Below, in pieces: positions 14,715-30,800 of a stretch of DNA of 64,000 bases (within the stretch, counting starts at the first letter, position 1; every line of letters begins with the position of its first letter). The position numbers and the translations under genes were made by a program. The stretch is from Blastomussa wellsi (lineage: Eukaryota > Cnidaria > Anthozoa > Scleractinia > Plerogyridae): NCBI GenBank assembly GCA_947652115.1, contig OX393567.1, positions 3,145,452 through 3,209,451 of the forward strand. Direction: 5' to 3'. The notes under the pieces are model-generated. The model was not told the DNA's origin. It searched no databases and saw nothing but the letters and a program-made list of their open reading frames with translations.

Positions 14715-17700
14715 AGACAAGAGAAGACAAGAAAAAAGACAAGAAACACGACAAGAAAAGACAAGAAACAAGACAAGAAACAAGACAAGAAACAATACAA
14801 GACAAGAAACAAGACAAGAAACAAGACAAGAAACAAGACAAGAAACAAGACAAGAAACAAGACAAGAAAAAAGACAAGAAACACGACAAGAAAAGACAAG
14901 AAACAAGACAAGAAACAAGACAAGAAACAATACAAGACAAGAAACAAGACAAGACAAGAAACAAGACAAGAAACCAGACAAGAAACAAGACAAGAAACAA
15001 GACAAGAAACAAGACAAGACAAGAAACAAGAAAAGAAACAAGACAAGACAAGAGACAAGACAAGAAACAAGAGAATAAACAAGACAAGAAACAAGACAAG
15101 AAACAAGACAAGAAACAAGACACGAAACAAGACAAGAAACAAGACAAGAAACAAGACAAGACAAGAAACAAGGCAAAAAGCAAGAAAAGAAACAAGACAA
15201 GAAACAAGACAACACAAGACAAGAAACAAGACAAGAAACAAGACAAGGCAAGACAAGAAACAAGACAAGAAAAAAGACAAGAAACAAGAGAAGAAACAAG
15301 ACAAGACAAGAAACAAGACAAAAAGCAAGACAAGAAACAAGACAAGAAACAAGACAACACAAGACAAGAAACAAGACAAGAAACAAGACAAGAAACAAGA
15401 CAAGACAAGAAACAAGACAAAAAGCAAGACAAGAAACAAGACAAGAAACAAGACAACACAAGACAAGAAACAAGACAAGAAACAAGACAAGGCAAGACAA
15501 TAAACAAGACAAGAAACAAGACAAGAAACAAGACAAGAAACAAGACAAGAAACAAGACAAGAAACAAGACAAGAAACAAGACAAGAAAAAAGACAACAAA
15601 CAAGACAACAAACAAGACAACAAACAAGACAAGAAACAAGACAAGAAACAAGACAAGAAACAAGACAAGACAAGAAACAAGACAAGACAAGACAAGAAAC
15701 AAGATTAGAAACAAGACAAGAAACAAGACAAGACACGAAAAAAGACAAGACAAGAAACAAGACAAGAAACAAGACAAGACAAGACAAGAAACAAGACAAG
15801 ACACGAAACAAGACAAGACAAGAAACAAGACAAGAAACAAGACAAGAAACAAGACAAGACACGAAACAAGACAAGACAAGAAACAAGACAAGAAACAAGA
15901 CAAGAAACAAGACAAGAAACAAGACAAGAAACAAGACAAGAAACAAGACAAGAAAAAAGACAAGAAACACGACAAGAAAAGACAAGAAACAAGACAAGAA
16001 ACAAGACAAGAAACAATACAAGACAAGAAACAAGACAAGACAAGAAACAAGACAAGAAACAAGACAAGAAACAAGACAAGAAACAAGACAAGAAACAAGA
16101 CAAGACAAGAAACAAGAAAAGAAACAAGACAAGACAAGAGACAAGACAAGAAACAAGAGAATAAACAAGACAAGAAACAAGACAAGAAACAAGACAAGAA
16201 ACAAGACACGAAACAAGACAAGAAACAAGACAAGAAACAAGACAAGACAAGAAACAAGGCAAAAAGCAAGAAAAGAAACAAGACAAGAAACAAGACAACA
16301 CAAGACAAGAAACAAGACAAGAAACAAGACAAGGCAAGACAAGAAACAAGACAAGAAAAAAGACAAGAAACAAGAGAAGAAACAAGACAAGACAAGAAAC
16401 AAGACAAAAAGCAAGACAAGAAACAAGACAAGAAACAAGACAACACAAGACAAGAAACAAGACAAGAAACAAGACAAGAAACAAGACAAGACAAGAAACA
16501 AGACAAAAAGCAAGACAAGAAACAAGACAAGAAACAAGACAACACAAGACAAGAAACAAGACAAGAAACAAGACAAGGCAAGACAATAAACAAGACAAGA
16601 AACAAGACAAGAAACAAGACAAGAAACAAGACAAGAAACAAGACAAGAAACAAGACAAGAAACAAGACAAGACAAGACAAGAAACAAGACAAGAAAAAAG
16701 AGAAGAAACAAGACAAGAAACAAGACAAGAAAAAAGACAAGACAAGACAAGAAAAAAGACAAGAAACAAGACAAGACAAGACAAGAAACAAGACAAGACA
16801 AGACAAGAGACAAGACAAGAAACAAGAGAAGAAACAAGACAAGAAACAAGACAAGAAACAAGACAAGAAACAAGACAAGAAACAAGACAAGAAACAAGAC
16901 AAGAAACAAGACAAGGAACAAGACAAGACAAGACAAGAAACAAGACAAGAAACAAGAGAAGAAACAAGACAACACAAGAAACAAGAAAAGAAACAAGACA
17001 AGAAACAAGACAAGGCAAGAAACAAGACAAGAAACAAGACAAGAAACAAGACAAGACACGAAACAAGACAAGAAACAAGACAAGAAACAAGAGAAGAAAC
17101 AAGACAACACAAGAAACAAGAAAAGAAACAAGACAAGAAACAAGACAAGACAAGAAACAAGACAAGAAACAAGACAAGAAACAAGACAAGACACGAAACA
17201 AGACAAGACAAGAAACAAGAGAAGAAACAAGACAAGAAACAAGACAAGAAACAAGACAAGAAACAAGAAGAGAAACAAGACAAGAAAATAGGGAAGACAA
17301 GAAACAAGACAAGACAAGACAAGAAACAAGACAAGAAAAAAGACAAGAAAGAAGACAAGAAACAAGACAAGAAACGAAATAAGAAAAGACAAGAAACAAG
17401 ACAAAACAAGACAAGAAAGAAGACAAGAAACAAGACAAGAAACAAGACAAGAAACAATACAAGACACGAAACAAGACAAGACAAGCAATAAGACAAGAAA
17501 CAAGACAAGAAACAAGACAAGAAACAAGACAAGAAACAAGACAAGAAACAAGACAACAAACAAGACAAGAAACAAGACAAGAAACAAGACAAGAAACAAG
17601 ACAAGAAACAAGACAAGACAAGAAACAAGACAAGACAAGACAAGAAACAAGATTAGAAACAAGACAAGAAACAAGACAAGAAACAAGACAAGACACGAAA

Positions 17701-18838
17701 AAAGACAAGACAAGAAACAAGACAAGAAACAAGACAAGACAAGACAAGAAACAAGACAAGACACGAAACAAGACAAGACAAGAAACAAGACAAGAAACAA
17801 GACAAGAAACAAGACAAGACACGAAACAAGACAAGACAAGAAACAAGACAAGAAACAAGACAAGAAACAAGACAAGAAACAAGACAAGAAACAAGACAAG
17901 AAACAAGACAAGAAACAAGACAAGAAAAAAGACAAGAAACACGACAAGAAAAGACAAGAAACAAGACAAGAAACAAGACAAGAAACAATACAAGACAAGA
18001 AACAAGACAAGACAAGAAACAAGACAAGAAACAAGACAAGAAACAAGACAAGACAAGAAACAAGAAAAGAAACAAGACAAGACAAGACAAGACAAGAAAC
18101 AAGACAACCCAAGAGAAGACAAGAGACAAGACAAGAAACAAGAGAATAAACAAGACAAGAAACAAGACAAGAAACAAGACAAGAAACAAGACAAGAAACA
18201 ATACAAGAAAATAGGGAAGACAAGAAACAAGACAAGACAAGACAAGAAACAAGACAAGACACGAAATAAGAAAAGACAAGAAATAAGACAAGAAAAAAGA
18301 CAAGAAACAAGACAAGAAACAAGACAAGGAACAAGACAAGAAACAAGACAAGAAACAAGACAAGAAACAAGACAAGATACAAGACAAGAAACAAGACAAG
18401 AAACAAGACAAGAAACAAGACAAGAAACAAGACAAGAAACAAGACACGAAACAAGACAAGAAACAAGACAAGACAAGAAACAAGACAAAAAGCAAGACAA
18501 GAAACAAGACAAGAAACTAGACAAGACAAGACAAGAAACAAGACAAGAAACAAGACAAGAAGCAAGACAAGAAACAAGACAAGAAACAAGACAAGGCAAG
18601 ACAAGAAACAAGACAAGAAACAAGACAAGAAACACGAGAAGAAACAAGACAAGACAAGAAACAAGACAAGAAACAAGACAAGAAACAAGACAAGAAACAA
18701 GACAAGAAACAAGACAAGAAACAATACAAGAAACAAGACAAGAAACAAGACAAGACAAGACAAGAAACAAGACAAGAAAAAATAGAAGAAACAAGACAAG
18801 AAACAAGACAAGAAAAAAGACAAGAGAAGACAAGAAAA
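14715..18838. repeat. Higher-order repeat unit d (copy of unit c)
   Basis: This copy starts where unit c ends, so the two are a true tandem duplication. The rare variant AAAAAATAGAAG near 14672 recurs near 18777, and the match breaks at about 14735/18838. Near-identity over 4 kb of such a slippage-prone sequence implies a very recent duplication or gene conversion, or an assembly duplication. After 18838 the array resembles units a and b again: the GTGGACAAG variant at 19111 is 904 bp after an AATAGGG variant, the same spacing as at 4045-4949. Confidence 0.75.
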
Positions 18839-21800
18839 AAGACAAGAAACAAGACAAGACAAGACAAGAAACAAGACAAGACAAGACAAGACAAGAGACA
18901 AGACAAGAAACAAGAGAAGAAACAAGACAAGAAACAAGACAAGAATCAAGACAAGAAACAAGACAAGAAACAAGACAAGAAACAAGACAAGAAACAAGAC
19001 AAGAAACAAGACAGGAAACAAGACAAGAAACAAGACAAGAAACAAGACAAGAAACAGGACAAGACAAGACAAGACAAGACAAGAGACAAGACAAGAAACA
19101 AGATAAGAAAGTGGACAAGAAACAAGACAAGAAACAAGAGAAGAAACAAGACAAGAAACAAGACAAGAAACAAGAGAAGAAACAAGAGAAGAAACAAGAC
19201 AAGACAAGAAACAAGACAAGACAAGAAACAAGACAAGAAACAAGACAAGAAACAAGACAAGAAACAAGACAAGAAACAAGACAAGAAACAAGACAAGACA
19301 CGAAACAAGACAAGAAACAAGAGAAAAAAAAAGACAAGACAAGAAACAAGAAAAGAAACAAGACAAGAAATAAGACAAGACAAGACAAGACAAGAATCAA
19401 GACAAGACAAGACAAGAAACAAGACAAGACAAGAAAAGACAAGACACAAGACAAGAAACAAGAGAAGAAACAAGACAAGAAACAAGACAAGAAACAAGAC
19501 AAGAAAATAGGGAAGACAAGAAACAAGACAAGACAAGACAAGAAACAAGACAAAAAAAAAAAAAAAGAAACAAGGCAAGAAACAAGACAAGACACGAAAT
19601 AAGAAAAGACAAGAAACAAGACAAAACAAGACAAGAAAGAAGACAAGAAACAAGACAAGAAACAAGACAAGAAACAATACAAGACACGAAACAAGACAAG
19701 ACAAGCAATAAGACAAGAAACAAGACAACAAACAAGACAACAAACAAGACAACAAACAAGACAACAAACAAGACAAGAAACAAGACAAGAAACAAGACAA
19801 GAAACAAGACAAGACAAGAAACAAGACAAGACAAGACAAGAAACAAGATTAGAAACAAGACAAGAAACAAGACAAGAGACAAGACAAGACACGAAAAAAG
19901 ACAAGACAAGAAACAAGACAAGAAACAAGACAAGACAAGACAAGAAACAAGAAAAGACAAGACAAGACAAGAGACAAGAGAAGAAACGAGACAAGAAATC
20001 AGACAAGAAACAAGACAAGAAAAAAGACAAGAAACAAGACAAGAAACAAGACAAGATACAAGACAAGAAACAAGACAAGAAAAAAGACAAGAAACAAGAC
20101 AAGAAACAAGACAAGAAACAAGACACGAAACAAGACAAGAAACAAGACAAGAAACAAGACAAGACAAGAAACAAGGCAAAAAGCAAGAAAGGAAACAAGA
20201 CAAGAAACAAGACAACACAAGACAAGAAACAAGACAAGAAGCAAGACAAGAAGCAAGACAAGAAACAAGACAAGAAACAAGACAAGGCAAGACAAGAAAC
20301 AAGACAAGAAACAGTCAAGAAACAAGACAAGAAACAAGACAACACAAGACAAGAAACAAGACGAGAAACAAGACAAGAAACAATACAAGACAAGAAACAA
20401 GACAAAAAGCAAGACAAGAAACAAGACAAGAAACAAGACAACACAAGACAAGAAACAAGACAAGAAACAAGACAAGGCAAGACAAGAAACAAGACAAGAA
20501 ACAAGACAAGAAAAAAGACAAGAAACAAGACAAGAAACAAGACAAGAAACAAGACAAGAAACAAGACAAGAAACAAGACAAGACAAGAAACAAGACAAGA
20601 AAAAAGAGAATAAACAAGACAAGAAACAAGACAAGAAAAAAGACAAGACAAGACATGAAAAAAGACAAGAAACAAGACAAGACAAGACAAGAAACAAGAC
20701 AAGAAAAAAGAGAAGAATCAAGTCAAGAAACAAGCCAAGAAACAAGACAAGACAAGACAAGAAACAAGACAAGAAACAAGACAAGAAACAAGACAAGAAA
20801 CAAGACAAGAAACAAGACAAGACACGAAACAAGACAAGAAACAAGACAAGAAACAAGAGAAGAAACAAGACAAGACAAGAAACAAGAAAAGAAACAAGAC
20901 AAGACATGAGACAAGACAAGACAAAAAACAAGACAAGAAACAAGACAACAAACAAGACAAGAAACAAGAAAAGAAACAAGACAAGACAAGAAAAGACAAG
21001 AAACAAGACAAGAAACAAGACAATACAAAACAAGAAACAAGACAAGAAACAAGACAAGAAACAAGACAAGAAACAAGACAAGAAACAAGACAAGACAAGA
21101 CAAGAAACAAGACAAGAAACAAGACAAGACAAGACAAGAAAAAAGACAAGAAACAAGACAAGAAACAAGATAAGAAACAAGACAAGACATGAAACAAGAC
21201 AAGACAAAAAACAAGACAAGAAACAAGACAAGAAACAAGACAAGAAACAAGACAAGAAACAAGACAAGAAACAAGACAAGACAAGACAAGACAAGAAACA
21301 AGACAATACAAAACAAGAAACAAGACAAGAAAAAAGACAAGAAACAAGACAAGAAAAAAGACAAGAAACAAGACAAGACAAGACAAGAAACAAGACAAGA
21401 AACAAGACAAGAAACAAGACAAGAAACAAGACAAGAAACAAGACAAGACAAGAAACAAGACAAGACAAGAAACAAGACAAGAAACAAGACAAGAAACAAG
21501 ACAAGAAACAAGACAAGACAAGAAACAAGAAAAGAAACAAGACAAGAAACAAGACAAGACAAGAGAAGACAAGAAACAAGACAAGACAAGACAAGAAACA
21601 AGACAAGACAAGAGAAGACAAGAGACAAGACAAGAAACAAGAGAAGAAACAAGACAAGAAACAAGACAAGAAACAAGACAAGAAACAAGATTAGAAACAA
21701 GACAAGAAAAAAGACAAGAAACAAGACAAGAAAAAAAACAAGAAACAAAACAAGAAACAAGACAAGGAACAAGACAAGAAACAAGACAAGAAACAAGACA

Positions 21801-24800
21801 AGACATAAAAAAGACAAGAAGCAAGACAAGAAACAAGACAAGAAACAAGACAAGAAACAAGACAAGAAACAAGATTAGAAACAAGACAAGAAAAAAGACA
21901 AGAAACAAGACAAGAAAAAAAACAAGAAACAAAACAAGAAACAAGACAAGAAACAAGACAAGAAACAAGACAAGAAACAAGACAAGACATAAAAAAGACA
22001 AGAAGCAAGACAAGAAACAAGACAAGAAACAAGACAAGACAAAACAAGAAACAAGATAAGAAACAAGAGAAGAAACAAGACAAGACAAGAAACAAGGCAA
22101 GAAACAAGACAAGAAACAAGACAAGAAACAAGACAAGAAACAAGACAAGACAAGACAAAAAACAAGACAAGAAAAAAGAGAAGAAACAAGACAAGAAACA
22201 AGACAAGAAACAAGACAAGAAAAAAGACAAGAAACAAGACAAGACAAGACAAGAAACAAGACAAGAAACAAGACAAGAAACAAGACAAGAAACAAGACAA
22301 GAAACAAGACAAGACAAGAAACAAGACAAGACAAGAAACAAGACAAGAAACAAGACAAGAAACAAGACAAGAAACAAGACAAGACAAGAAACAAGAAAAG
22401 AAACAAGACAAGAAACAAGACAAGACAAGACAAGAAACAAGACAAGAAACAAGACAAGAAACAAGATAAGAAACAAGACAAGACATGAAACAAGACAAGA
22501 CAAAAAACAAGACAAGAAACAAGACAAGAAACAAGACAAGAAACAAGACAAGAAACAAGACAAGAAACAAGACAAGACAAGACAAGACAAGAAACAAGAC
22601 AATACAAAACAAGAAACAAGACAAGAAAAAAGACAAGAAACAAGACAAGAAACAAGACAAGAAACAAGACAAGAAACAAGACAAGACAAGACAAGACAAG
22701 AAACAAGACAATACAAAACAAGAAACAAGACAAGAAAAAAGTCAAGAAACAAGACAAGAAAAAAGACAAGAAACAAGACAAGACAAGACAAGAAACAAGA
22801 CAAGAAACAAGACAAGAAACAAGACAAGAAACAAGACAAGAAACAAGACAAGACAAGAAACAAGACAAGACAAGAAACAAGACAAGAAACAAGACAAGAA
22901 ACAAGACAAGAAACAAGACAAGACAAGAAACAAGAAAAGAAACAAGACAAGAAACAAGACAAGACAAGACAAGACAAAAAACAAGACAAGACAAGACAAG
23001 AAACAAGACAAGACAAGAGAAGACAAGAGACAAGACAAGAAACAAGAGAAGAAACAAGACAAGAAACAAGACAAGAAACAAGACAAGAAACAAGATTAGA
23101 AACAAGACAAGAAAAAAGACAAGAAACAAGACAAGAAAAAAAACAAGAAACAAAACAAGAAACAAGACAAGAAACAAGACAAGAAACAAGACAAGAAACA
23201 AGACAAGACATAAAAAAGACAAGAAGCAAGACAAGAAACAAGACAAGAAACAAGACAAGACAAAACAAGAAACAAGATAAGAAACAAGAGAAGAAACAAG
23301 ACAAGACAAGAAACAAGGCAAGAAACAAGACAAGAAACAAGACAAGAAACAAGACAAGAAACAAGACAAGACAAGACAAAAAACAAGACAAGAAAAAAGA
23401 GAAGAAACAAGACAAGAAACAAGACAAGAAACAAGAAAAGAAACAAGACAAGACAAGACAAGACAAGAAACAAGACAATACAAAACAAGAAACAAGACAA
23501 GAAAAAAGACAAGAAACAAGACAAGAAAAAAGACACGAAAAAAGAGGAGACAAGACAAGAAACAAGACAAGAAACAAGACAAGAAACAAGACAAGAAACA
23601 AGACAAGAAACAAGACAAGACAAGAAAAGAGACAAGACAAGAAACAAGACAAGAAACAAGACAAGAAACAAGACAAGAAACAAGACAAGACAAGAAACAA
23701 GAAAAGAAACAAGACAAGAAACAAGACAAGACAAGACAAGACAAGAAACAAGACAAGACAAGACAAGAAACAAGACAAGACAAGAGAAGACAAGAGACAA
23801 GACAAGAAACAAGAGAAGAAACAAGACAAGAAAAAAGACAAGAAACAAGACAAGAAACAAGATTATAAACAAGACAAGAAAAAAGACAAGAAACAAGACA
23901 AGAAAAAAAACAAGAAACAAAACAAGAAACAAGACAAGAAACAAGACAAGAAACAAGACAAGAAACAAGACAAGAAACAAGACAAGACATAAAAAAGACA
24001 AGAAGCAAGACAAGAAACAAGACAAGAAACAAGACAAGACAAAACAAGAAACAAGATAAGAAACAAGAGAAGAAACAAGACAAGACAAGAAACAAGGCAA
24101 GAAACAAGACAAGAAACAAGACAAGAAACAAGACAAGAAACAAGACAAGACAAGACAAAAAACAAGACAAGAAAAAAGAGAAGAAACAAGACAAGAAACA
24201 AGACAAGAAAGAAGACAAGACAAGACAAGAAAGAAGACAAGAAAAAGGACAAGACAAGACAAGAAAAAAGACAAGACAAGACAAGAAACAAGAGAAGAAA
24301 CAAGAGAAGAAACAAGACAAGAAACAAGACAAGAAACAAGACAAGAAACAAGACAAGAAACAAGAGAAGAAACAAGACAAGACAAGAAAGAAGACAAGAC
24401 AAGACAAGAAACAAGACAAGAAACAAGACAAGAAACAAGACAAGAAACAAGACAAGAAACAAGACAAGAAACAAGACAAGAAACAAGACAAGACACGAAA
24501 CAAGACAAGAAACAAGACAAGACAAGAAACAAGAAAAGAAAAAAGACAAGAAATAAGACAAGACAAGACAAGACAAGACAAGAATCAAGACAAGACAAGA
24601 CAAGAAACAAGACAAGACAAGAAAAGACAAGACATAAGACAAGAAACAAGACAAGAAACAAGACAAGGAACAAGACAAGAAACAAGAAAAGAAACAAGAC
24701 AAGAAACAAGACAAGATACAAGACAAGAAACAAGACAAGAAACAAGACAAGAAACAAGACAAGACAAGAAACAAGACAAAAAGCAAGACAAGAAACAAGA

Positions 24801-27800
24801 CAAGAAACTAGACAAGACAAGACAAGAAACAAGACAAGAAACAAGACAAGAAGCAAGACAAGAAACAAGACAAGAAACAAGACAAGGCAAGACAAGAAAC
24901 AAGACAAGAAACAAGACAAGAAACAAGAGAAGAAACAAGACAAGACAAGAAACAAGACAAGAAACAAGACAAGAAACAAGACAAGAAACAAGACAAGAAA
25001 CAAGACAAGAAACAATACAAGAAACAAGACAAGAAACAAGACAAGACAAGACAAGAAACAAGACAAGAAAAAAGAGAAGAAACAAGACAAGAAACAAGAC
25101 AAGAAAAAAGACAAGAGAAGACAAGAAAAAAGACAAGAAACAAGACAAGACAAGACAAGAAACAAGACAAGACAAGACAAGACAAGAGACAAGACAAGAA
25201 ACAAGAGAAGAAACAAGACAAGAAACAAGACAAGAATCAAGACAAGAAACAAGACAAGAAACAAGACAAGAAACAAGACAAGAAACAAGACAGGAAACAA
25301 AATAAGAAACAAGACAAGAAACAAGACAAGAAACAAGACAAGAAACAGGACAAGACAAGACAAGACAAGACAAGAGACAAGACAAGAAACAAGAGAAGAA
25401 AGTGGACAAGAAACAAGACAAGAAACAAGAGAAGAAACAAGACAAGAAACAAGAGAAGAAACAAGAGAAGAAACAAGACAAGACAAGAAACAAGACAAGA
25501 CAAGACAAGAAACAAGACAAGAAACAAGACAAGAAACAAGACAAGAAACAAGACAAGAAACAAGACAAGAAACAAGACAAGACACGAAACAAGACAAGAA
25601 ACAAGACAAGAAACAAGAGAAGAAACAAGACAAGACAAGAAACAAGAAAAGAAACAAGACAAGAAATAAGACAAGACAAGACAAGACAAGAATCAAGACA
25701 AGACAAGACAAGAAACAAGACAAGACAAGAAAAGACAAGACACAAGACAAGAAACAAGAGAAGAAACAAGACAAGAAACAAGACAAGAAACAAGACAAGA
25801 AACAAGACAAGAAACAAGACAAGAAACAAGACAAGAAAATAGGGAAGACAAGAAACAAGACAAGACAAGACAAGAAACAAGACAAAAAAAAAAAGACAAG
25901 AAAACAGAAAAGAAACAAGACAAGACACAAAATAAGAAAAGACAAGAAACAAGACAAAACAAGACAAGAAAGAAGACAAGAAACAAGACAAGAAAAAAAA
26001 ACAAGAAACAATACAAGACACGAAACAAGACAAGACAAGCAATAAGACAAGAAACAAGAAAAGAAACAAGACAAGAAACAAGACAACAAACAAGACAACA
26101 AACAAGACAACAAACAAGACAAGAAACAAGACAAGAAACAAGACAAGACAAGAAACAAGACAAGACAAGACAAGAAACAAGATTAGAAACAAGACAAGAA
26201 ACAAGACAAGAAACAAGACAAGACACGAAAAAAGACAAGACAAGAAACAAGACAAGAAACAAGACAAGACAAGACAAGAAACAAGAAAAGACAAGACAAG
26301 ACAAGAGACAAGAGAAGAAACGAGACAAGAAATCAGACAAGAAACAAGACAAGAAACAAGACAAGAAACAAGACAAGACACGAAACAAGACAAGACAAGA
26401 AACAAGACAAGAAACAAGACAAGAAACAAGACAAGAAACAAGACAAGAAAAAGGACAAGACAAGAAACAAGACAAGACAAGACAAAACAAGAAACAAAAC
26501 AAGAAACAAGACAAGAAACAAGACAAGAAACAAGACAAGAAACAAGACAAGACAAGACAAGAAACAAGACAAGAAACAAGACAAGAAACAAGACAAGAAA
26601 CAAGACAAGACAAGACAAGAAACAAGACAAGAAACAAGACAAGACATAAAAAAGACAAGAAGCAAGACAAGAAACAAGACAAGAAACAAGACAAGACAAA
26701 ACAAGAAACAAGATAAGAAACAAGAGAAGAAACAAGACAAGACAAGAAACAAGGCAAGAAACAAGACAAGAAACAAGACAAGAAACAAGACAAGAAACAA
26801 GACAAGACAAGACAAAAAACAAGACAAGAAAAAAGAGAAGAAACAAGACAAGAAACAAGACAATAAACAAGACAAGACAAGACAAGAAAGAAGACAAGAA
26901 ACAAGACAAGACAAGACAAGAAAAAAGACAAGACAAGACAAGACAAGACAAGAGACAAGACAAGAAACAAGAGAAGAAACAAGAGAAGAAACAAGACAAG
27001 AAACAAGACAAGAAACAAGACAAGAAACAAGAGAAGAAACAAGAGAAGAAATAAGACAAGACAAGAAACAAGACAAGACAAGAGAAGAAACAAGACAAGA
27101 AACAAGACAAGAAACAAGACAAGAAACAAGACAAGAGACAAGACAGGAAACAAGACAAGACACGAAACAAGACAAGAAACAAGACAAGAAACAAGACAAG
27201 AAACAAGAAAAGACAAGAAACAAGAAAAGAAACAAGACAAGAAATAAGACAAGACAAGACAAGACAAGAATCAAGACAAGACAAGACAAGAAACAAGACA
27301 AGACAAGAAAAGACAAGACACAAGACAAGAAACAAGAGAAGAAACAAGACAAGGAACAAGACAAGAAACAAGACAAGAAACAAGACAAGAAACAATACAA
27401 GAAAATAGGGAAGACAAGAAACAAGACAAGACAAGACAAGAAACAAGACAAGAAAAAAGAGAAGAAACAAGACAAGAAACAAGACAAGACACGAAATAAG
27501 AAAAGACAAGAAATAAGACAAGAAACAAGACAAGAAACAAGACAAGAAACAAGACAAGAAACAAGAAAACGAAACAAGACAAGAAACAAGACAAGGTACA
27601 AGACAAGAAACAAGACAAGAAAGAAGACAAGAAACAAGACAAGAAACAAGACAAGAAACAAGACACGAAACAAGACAAGAAACAAGACAAGAAGAGAAAC
27701 AAGGCAAAAAGCAAGAAAGGAAACAAGACAAGAAACAAGACAACACAAGACAAGAAACAAGACAAGAAACAAGACAAGAAGCAAGACAAGAAACAAGACA

Positions 27801-30800
27801 AGAAACAAGACAAGAAGCAAGACAAGAAACAAGACAAGAAACAAGACAAGGCAAGACAAGAAACAAGACAAGAAACAAGAGAAGAAACAAGACAAGAAAC
27901 AAGACAACACAAGACAAGAAACAAGACGAGAAACAAGACAAGAAACAATACAAGACAAGAAACAAGACAAAAAGCAAGACAAGAAACAAGACAAGAAACA
28001 AGACAACACAAGACAAGAAACAAGACAAGAAACAAGACAAGGCAAGACAAGAAACAAGACAAGAAACAAGACAAGAAACAAGACAAGAAACAAGACAAGA
28101 AACAAGACAAGAAACAAGACAAGAAACAAGACAAAAAACAAGACAAGAAACAAGACAAGACACGAAACAAGACAAGAAACAAGACAAGAAACAAGAGAAG
28201 AAACAAGACAAGACAAGAAACAAGAAAAGAAACAAGACAAGACATGAGACAAGACAAGACAAAAAACAAGACAAGAAACAAGACAAGAAACAAGACAAGA
28301 AACAAGAAAAGAAACAAGACAAGACAAGAAAAGACAAGAAACAAGACAAGAAACAAGACAATACAAAACAAGAAACAAGACAAGAAACAAGACAAGAAAC
28401 AAGACAAGAAACAAGACAAGAAACAAGACCAGACAAGACAAGAAACAAGACAAGAAACAAGACAAGACAAGACAAGAAACAAGACAAGAAACAAGACAAG
28501 AAACAAGATAAGAAACAAGACAAGACATGAAACAAGACAAGACAAAAAACAAGACAAGAAACAAGACAAGAAACAAGACAAGAAACAAGACAAGAAACAA
28601 GACAAGACAAGACAAGAAAAAAGACAATACAAAACAAGAAACAAGACAAGAAAAAAGACAAGAAACAAGACAAGAAAAAAGACAAGAAACAAGACAGTAC
28701 AAGACAAGAAACAAGACAAGAAACAAGACAAGAATCAAGACAAGAAACAAGACAAGAAACAAGACAAGACAAGAAACAAGACAAGACAAGAAACAAGACA
28801 AGAAACAAGACAAGAAACAAGACAAGAAACAAGACAAGAAACAAGACAAGACAAGAAACAAGAAAAGAAACAAGACAAGAAACAAGACAAGACAAGACAA
28901 GACAAGAAACAAGACAAGAAACAAGACAAGAAACAAGACAAGAAACAAGACAAGAAACAAGACAAGAACAAAGACAAGAAACAAGACAAGACAAGAAACA
29001 AGACAAGAAAAAAGAGAATAAACAAGACAAGAAACAAGACAAGAAAAAAGACAAGACAAGACATGAAAAAAGACAAGAAACAAGACAAGACAAGACAAGA
29101 AACAAGACAAGAAAAAAGAGAAGAAACAAGTCAAGAAACAAGCCAAGAAAAAAGACAAGACAAGACAAGAAACAAGACAAGAAACAAGACAAGAAACAAG
29201 ACAAGAAACAAGACGAAAAACAAGACAAGAAACAAGACAAGACACGAAACAAGACAAGAAACAAGACAAGAAACAAGAGAAGAAACAAGACAAGACAAGA
29301 AACAAGAAAAGAAACAAGACAAGACATGAGACAAGACAAGACAAAAAACAAGACAAGAAACAAGACAAGAAACAAGACAAGAAACAAGAAAAGAAACAAG
29401 ACAAGACAAGAAAAGACAAGAAACAAGACAAGAAACAAGACAATACAAAACAAGAAACAAGACAAGAAACAAGACAAGAAACAAGACAAGAAACAAGACA
29501 AGAAACAAGACCAGACAAGACAAGAAACAAGACAAGAAACAAGACAAGACAAGACAAGAAACAAGACAAGAAACAAGACAAGAAACAAGATAAGAAACAA
29601 GACAAGACATGAAACAAGACAAGACAAAAAACAAGACAAGAAACAAGACAAGAAACAAGACAAGAGACAAGACAAGAAACAAGACAAGAAACAAGACAAG
29701 ACAAGACAAAAAAAAAGACAATACAAAACAAGAAACAAGACAAGAAAAAAGACAAGAAACAAGACAAGAAAAAAGACAAGAAACAAGACAAGACAAGACA
29801 AGAAACAAGACAAGAAACAAGACAAGAATCAAGACAAGAAACAAGACAAGAAACAAGACAAGACAAAAAAACAAGACAAGACAAGAAACAAGACAAGAAA
29901 CAAGACAAGAAACAAGACAAGAAACAAGACAAGACAAGAAACAAGAAAAGAAACAAGACAAGAAACAAGACAAGACAAGACAAGACAAGAAACAAGACAA
30001 GACAAGACAAGAAACAAGACAAGACAAGAGAAGACAAGAGAGAAGACAAGAAACAAGAGAAGAAACAAGACAAGAAACAAGACAAGAAACAGATGAAGAA
30101 AAAAGACAAGAAACAAAACAAGAAACAAAACAAGAAACAAGACAAGAAACAAGACAAGAAACAAGACAAGAAACAAGACAAGACATAAAAAAGACAAGAA
30201 GCAAGACAAGAAACAAGACAAGAAACAAGGCAAGACAAAACAAGAAACAAGATAAGAAACAAGAGAAGAAACAAGACAAGACAAGAAACAAGGCAAGAAA
30301 CAAGACAAGAAACAAGACAAGAAACAAGACAAGAAACAAGACAAGAAACAATACAAGAAACAAGACAAGAAACAAGACAAGAGAAGACAAGAAACAAGAC
30401 AAGAAAAAGGACAAGACAAGACAAGAAAAAAGACAAGACAAGACAAGACAAGAAACAAGAGAAGAAACAAGACAAGAAACAAGACAAGAAACAAGACAAG
30501 AAACAAGACAAGAAACAAGAGAAGAAACAAGAGAAGAAACAAGACAAGACATAAACAAGACAAGACAAGACAAGAAACAAGACAAGAAACAAGACAAGAA
30601 ACAAGACAAGAAACAAGACAAGAAACAAGACAAGAAACAAGACAAGAAACAAGACAAGAAACAAGACAAGACACGAAACAAGACAAGAAACAAGACAAGA
30701 AACAAGACAAGAAACAAGACAAGACAAGAAACAAGAAAAGAAACAAGACAAGAAATAAGACAAGACAAGACAAGACAAGAATCAAGACAAGACAAGACTA

